The position numbers and the translations under genes were made by a program. This document shows, piece after piece, positions 6,603 through 9,070 of a stretch of DNA of 9,070 bases. This stretch comes from DAOTTW01 sp034437615 (GTDB lineage: Bacteria > Chloroflexota > Anaerolineae > Aggregatilineales > Phototrophicaceae): contig DAOTTW010000319.1 of NCBI GenBank assembly GCA_034437615.1, positions 1-9,070 on the forward strand. Direction: 5' to 3'. A model generated the notes under the pieces. It made no database searches. It worked only from the letters and a program-made list of their open reading frames with translations, and had not been told where the DNA came from. Each line of letters begins with the position of its first letter. Position 1 is the stretch's first letter.

Positions 6603-7085
6603 ATGCGCAAGCTCACCCGCACCATACAGGCATTCTTCGAGGCGCTCAAGCTGACGCTACAGGGCAATACGTTGGATGCGCCCACCCGCTACCCGCGCTT
6701 ATCCGCATGGGCCGATACAGGCGTTAAGCTGACGCGCTCCGTCTTTGCTAGCGCAGACACCAACGGCCTGAGCGAAGAACGCCGCAAACAATTGAGCCTG
6801 CGCGTCGAAGGGCGCGACACATCCATGCAAACCATCCTCGCTGCTGTTGAGCATAACCTGACACGTGAATACCCCATGCTGATGGAAACGTTGTACGAGC
6901 ATAACCTGACGACACTATACGCCATGAATATGAACGACCAATATCGCGTGAGCCAACTGGCAGAATCCGGCCTCGTGCAATCCGAACCCACGCGGCAAGC
7001 TATTCAGGCATTGGCTGACCACTTGCGGCAGATTCCACCGAGTAAGGCAGCACCGCAGGAAAACGTGGACGGTGAAAATGGGTGA
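6603..7085 (+). CDS. Hypothetical protein, small, soluble and mostly helical
   Basis: A 160-residue protein that I do not recognise. It has no signal peptide or membrane segment. Residues about 1-20 (RKLTRTIQAFFEALKLTLQ) look like an amphipathic basic helix, 56-145 look mostly helical, and the last 15 residues are polar and probably disordered. A short internal repeat is visible: EHNLT at 83-87 and again at 99-103, encoded by an identical 14-nt stretch (6849-6862 and 6897-6910) exactly 48 nt apart. The gene starts 30 nt after the CAP-LysM stop on the same strand, so cotranscription is likely. A weak agg-containing site precedes the ATG. Clean coding structure and operon placement support it as real; its function cannot be inferred. 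Confidence 0.78.
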   Translation: MRKLTRTIQAFFEALKLTLQGNTLDAPTRYPRLSAWADTGVKLTRSVFASADTNGLSEERRKQLSLRVEGRDTSMQTILAAVEHNLTREYPMLMETLYEHNLTTLYAMNMNDQYRVSQLAESGLVQSEPTRQAIQALADHLRQIPPSKAAPQENVDGENG

Positions 7086-7092
7086 TGGCGTA

Positions 7093-7133
7093 ACGACTCA
7101 GGCAGGCATGTTTTGGGGCGGGGGCTGAGTCGT
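7093..7133. terminator. Inverted repeat between convergent genes, likely bidirectional terminator
   Basis: The arms acgactcag (7093-7101) and ctgagtcgt (7125-7133) are perfectly complementary over 9 bp, with a 23-nt G-rich loop. The repeat lies in the 61-nt gap between the stop of the hypothetical gene (plus) and the stop of ppk2 (minus). There is no T-run on either side, so efficiency as an intrinsic terminator is uncertain; a protein-binding role is possible. Confidence 0.5.
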
Positions 7134-7146
7134 CACTCAACACAAC

Positions 7147-8052
7147 CTAGTCGGGGATGTAGAGGTCATCTACATCAACGGCAGGCTCCGGGAAGGCCAG
7201 CGGCAAACCCTCAAGCGCCTGCGCAATCGTGCGGAAGATGATGTAATTGCGATACCACTTGGTATCTGCGGGTACGATGTGCCAGGGCGCAAGCTCGGTA
7301 TTTGTGTGGGTGATGGCGTCCGAGTAGGCTTGCATGTAGGCGTCCCACTGTTCGCGCACGGAAAAATCGTCCTGCGAGAATTTCCAGTGTTTGCTGGGGT
7401 TATCCAGGCGGGCCTGAAAGCGCTTTTTCTGCTCGTCCTTGCTGATATGCAGGAAAAACTTCAGGATGCAGGTGCCGCTATCCACCAGCATATGCTCGAA
7501 GTTGTTGATGTGCTGGTAGCGTGGCCGCCAGATACCTTCTGGCTCCAGGTCATTCACGCGGGTTACCAGCACATCCTCATAGTGACTGCGGTTGAAAAAG
7601 CCGATGTAGCCCTTCGGCGGCACAGCCCGATGCACACGCCACAGAAAATCATATTGTGCTTCTTCTGCGGATGGCTTGCGGAAGTGCGCGATCTTCACCT
7701 GCATCGGGTTGAGCGTGTCCACGACCTGCTTCACCATGCTATCCTTGCCTGCGCCGTCCATCGCCTGAAAGACAATCAGCAACGAGAACGCTTTTTGGGC
7801 GTGCAGCATCTCCTGTAGCCGATAGATGCGCTTTCTCAGGTCATAAAGTTCATTGCGCAGCAAGCGCCACCTGTAGCGCCCGACGTAGCTGGTCTCGTAG
7901 TCGTTCAGGTCTACCGGAGCGCCGGGTGTAGGCATGATGGTTTGCCCATATGGGTCATGCCCGGTGATAACCTGTTCGTTGTGTGTTTCATCAACGTTGT
8001 GCGGTGTGTGATCGAGCGCTGCATCGTTATCAGATGTAGGGTTATTGGGCAT
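7147..8052 (-). CDS. ppk2: Polyphosphate kinase 2 family protein (class III-like polyphosphate:nucleotide phosphotransferase)
   Basis: A 301-residue cytoplasmic enzyme expected to use polyphosphate to phosphorylate nucleotides. Visible motifs: Walker A-type AMDGAGKDS (97-105), Walker B-type FNRSHYEDVLVTRV (153-166), and the lid region KKRFQARLDNPSKHWKFS (209-226). DFLWRVHRAVPPKG (135-148) and ILKFFLHISKDEQKKR (196-211) closely match what I remember of the class III PPK2 of Meiothermus ruber, a group able to phosphorylate both AMP and ADP; the class assignment is therefore by recalled similarity. Size agrees with single-domain PPK2 proteins. The first ~40 residues are polar and poorly conserved in character; Met40 (position 7935) is an alternative start. 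The chosen ATG is 1 nt after the NFACT stop and is preceded by gaggaggt at 8074-8067, though 14 nt away. Cotranscription with the NFACT gene is very likely. Confidence 0.94.
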   Translation of the reverse strand: MPNNPTSDNDAALDHTPHNVDETHNEQVITGHDPYGQTIMPTPGAPVDLNDYETSYVGRYRWRLLRNELYDLRKRIYRLQEMLHAQKAFSLLIVFQAMDGAGKDSMVKQVVDTLNPMQVKIAHFRKPSAEEAQYDFLWRVHRAVPPKGYIGFFNRSHYEDVLVTRVNDLEPEGIWRPRYQHINNFEHMLVDSGTCILKFFLHISKDEQKKRFQARLDNPSKHWKFSQDDFSVREQWDAYMQAYSDAITHTNTELAPWHIVPADTKWYRNYIIFRTIAQALEGLPLAFPEPAVDVDDLYIPD

Positions 8053-8053
8053 A

Positions 8054-9070
8054 CTAATCTTTCAAGACCTCCTCGCTTTGCGGTGCAACCGTCAGCGTCT
8101 CCTCATTGCGATACGTCACCATCCCCGGCCCCGCGCCCTTGATCGCATTCACATATTTGATGCGCGTTACATCCACCGGGACCTTTGCCTCGCTGCGGCG
8201 TTTGCTGTAATAAGCGGCCACCGACGCAGCAGCGTTAATCAGGTCGGTGGGGATGCGGCGGCCATCGTCACGGATAACGACATGCGCCCCCGGCACATCA
8301 CGAGCATGTAACCATAAATCCTGCCGATTGGCGTGCTTGAACGTGACCTGTTCATTTTGGCGGCTGTTGCGCCCGACCCAGATCACATAACCGTCTTTCG
8401 TCAGGCGCAGGGGGCCGCGCTGACCAGCACCGCCCGCCCGCCGCGTTTTGCGCTCATGCAGCAGGCCGCGCTGTTGCAGCGCTTGCGCCACCTCGTCAAT
8501 TTCTGGCCAGTTGCTCGCTTGCTCCAGGTCGTGTTCGAGTTGGTCCATGTAGGCGAGTTCGTGGCGCGTCTCTGCGATCAGTTGTGGCACACCGGCAGCG
8601 GCACGTTTGGCGCGGTTGTACTTGTCGAAATACTTCTGCGCGTTCTCCAACGGCGTCAATGTGGGGTCCAGCTTAACCACCAGTTCTGGCCCATCCGGGT
8701 CGTATTGGGCACGCAATTCGGTCTGGCCTTCGTCCAACGTGTATTGATACGCCAGGATCAATTCGCCGCTGTGTTGCAGTGTGTCGCGCTCGCTCTCGTC
8801 CTTCAGCCCCTTTTCCAGTGAATACAGCTTGGCGCGGTACTTTGCGCGGCCCTCTTCGATGCCAGCCTGCACGGGTTGCTTGGCTTTGGCGTAGGCTTCT
8901 GCGCCAACCGCCGCCCCATAGTAGGCCGTGACCGCCGCGCTAATGCTATCAAGCTGCCGCCAGCCTTCAAGATGCGTCAGTGGATAGACGCTAAAGGCGT
9001 CTACCAGCCCTGTTTCATCGTCTGTATCTGTAGCGATGCCGGGTTGCCACTTGCGCTCGATCAGTGGCCC
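8054..9070 (-). CDS. rqcH: NFACT family protein, RqcH/Rqc2-like, C-terminal part (5' end outside window)
   Basis: The C-terminal 338 residues of a ribosome quality-control factor. RqcH binds stalled large ribosomal subunits carrying peptidyl-tRNA and recruits tRNA-Ala to add C-terminal alanine tails that mark the peptide for degradation. The minus-strand frame is open up to base 9070, so the gene starts outside; the GTG at 8872 is internal. Seen: the end of the NFACT-N domain (DAFSVYPLTHLEGWRQLDSIS, quoted in part, about residues 24-43), a Glu/Lys-rich helical and coiled-coil middle (about 65-195), and a complete-looking NFACT-R domain with YVIWVGRNSRQNEQVT (228-243), DLWLHARDVPGAHVVI (251-266) and the terminal AIKGAGPGMVTYRNEETL (309-326). 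The NFACT-N residues that decide alanine tailing are outside the window, so RqcH is the likely rather than proven identity. Older databases call this family fibronectin-binding protein A. Confidence 0.92.
   Translation of the reverse strand, partial: GPLIERKWQPGIATDTDDETGLVDAFSVYPLTHLEGWRQLDSISAAVTAYYGAAVGAEAYAKAKQPVQAGIEEGRAKYRAKLYSLEKGLKDESERDTLQHSGELILAYQYTLDEGQTELRAQYDPDGPELVVKLDPTLTPLENAQKYFDKYNRAKRAAAGVPQLIAETRHELAYMDQLEHDLEQASNWPEIDEVAQALQQRGLLHERKTRRAGGAGQRGPLRLTKDGYVIWVGRNSRQNEQVTFKHANRQDLWLHARDVPGAHVVIRDDGRRIPTDLINAAASVAAYYSKRRSEAKVPVDVTRIKYVNAIKGAGPGMVTYRNEETLTVAPQSEEVLKD
8067..8074 (-). promoter_or_regulatory. Shine-Dalgarno of ppk2, inside the NFACT coding sequence
   Basis: On the minus strand gaggaggt is a near-perfect anti-16S match and the strongest ribosome site I found in the window. 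It lies in the last codons of the upstream NFACT gene and is 14 nt from the ppk2 ATG at 8052, longer than the usual 5-10 nt. No closer in-frame ATG, GTG or TTG start is available before the upstream stop codon, so reinitiation after NFACT translation is a plausible mechanism. Confidence 0.6.

Noticed and set aside
7279..7818. Plus-strand reading frame of 179 codons inside the ppk2 region
   Set aside because: It is antisense to a gene with clear PPK2 motifs and has no recognisable features of its own.
8054..8872. A separate gene starting at the GTG at 8872
   Set aside because: The minus-strand frame stays open through all 66 codons from 8873 to 9070 and the added residues fit the NFACT-N domain, so the GTG is an internal codon.
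1..9070. Defence system, mobile element or secondary-metabolite cluster
   Set aside because: No nuclease, recombinase, transposase, restriction, toxin-antitoxin or biosynthetic signature was found; all genes fit envelope or housekeeping functions.

Overview
This 9.07 kb window looks like ordinary core and envelope chromosome from a bacterium of the phylum Chloroflexota, probably an Anaerolineae-like lineage. That placement is inferred from style rather than a marker gene. Exported proteins carry long Pro/Thr linkers. One protein has an Ig-like beta domain of a kind I associate with this phylum. An ABC-2 permease is joined to a SpoIIM-type domain. A LysM/CAP surface protein sits beside housekeeping genes of moderately high GC. 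No rRNA, tRNA, CRISPR array, transposase, phage gene or toxin-antitoxin pair was seen.

Layout. (1) 1-2036, plus strand: the C-terminal part of an ABC exporter ATPase, followed 2 nt later by its membrane partner, an apparent ABC-2 permease/SpoIIM fusion. (2) 2037-2126: convergent gap with two small hairpins. (3) 4993-2127, minus strand: a probable three-gene operon of plsY (glycerol-3-phosphate acyltransferase), a Pro/Thr-rich lipoprotein, and a membrane-anchored SGNH/GDSL hydrolase. (4) 4994-5219: divergent intergenic region with a double palindromic repeat and a possible extended -10 promoter. (5) 5220-7085, plus strand: a secreted CAP-LysM protein with a C-terminal membrane anchor, then a small helical protein of unknown function. 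(6) 7086-7146: convergent gap with an inverted repeat that may terminate both sides. (7) 9070-7147, minus strand: the C-terminal 338 residues of an NFACT protein (RqcH/Rqc2-like, ribosome quality control), then a class III-like polyphosphate kinase 2 gene 1 nt downstream.

Functionally, the centre is an envelope neighbourhood: phospholipid synthesis, a lipoprotein, a probable lipid or glycan esterase, and a peptidoglycan-binding CAP protein. The left end is an exporter. The right end pairs stalled-ribosome rescue with polyphosphate-driven nucleotide phosphorylation. I found no convincing undescribed multi-gene system. The items most worth checking are the ABC-2/SpoIIM fusion, the lengthened loop in PlsY, the palindromic repeat with a second degraded copy in the window, the possibly leaderless CAP-LysM transcript, and the unrecognised 160-residue protein with an internal repeat.
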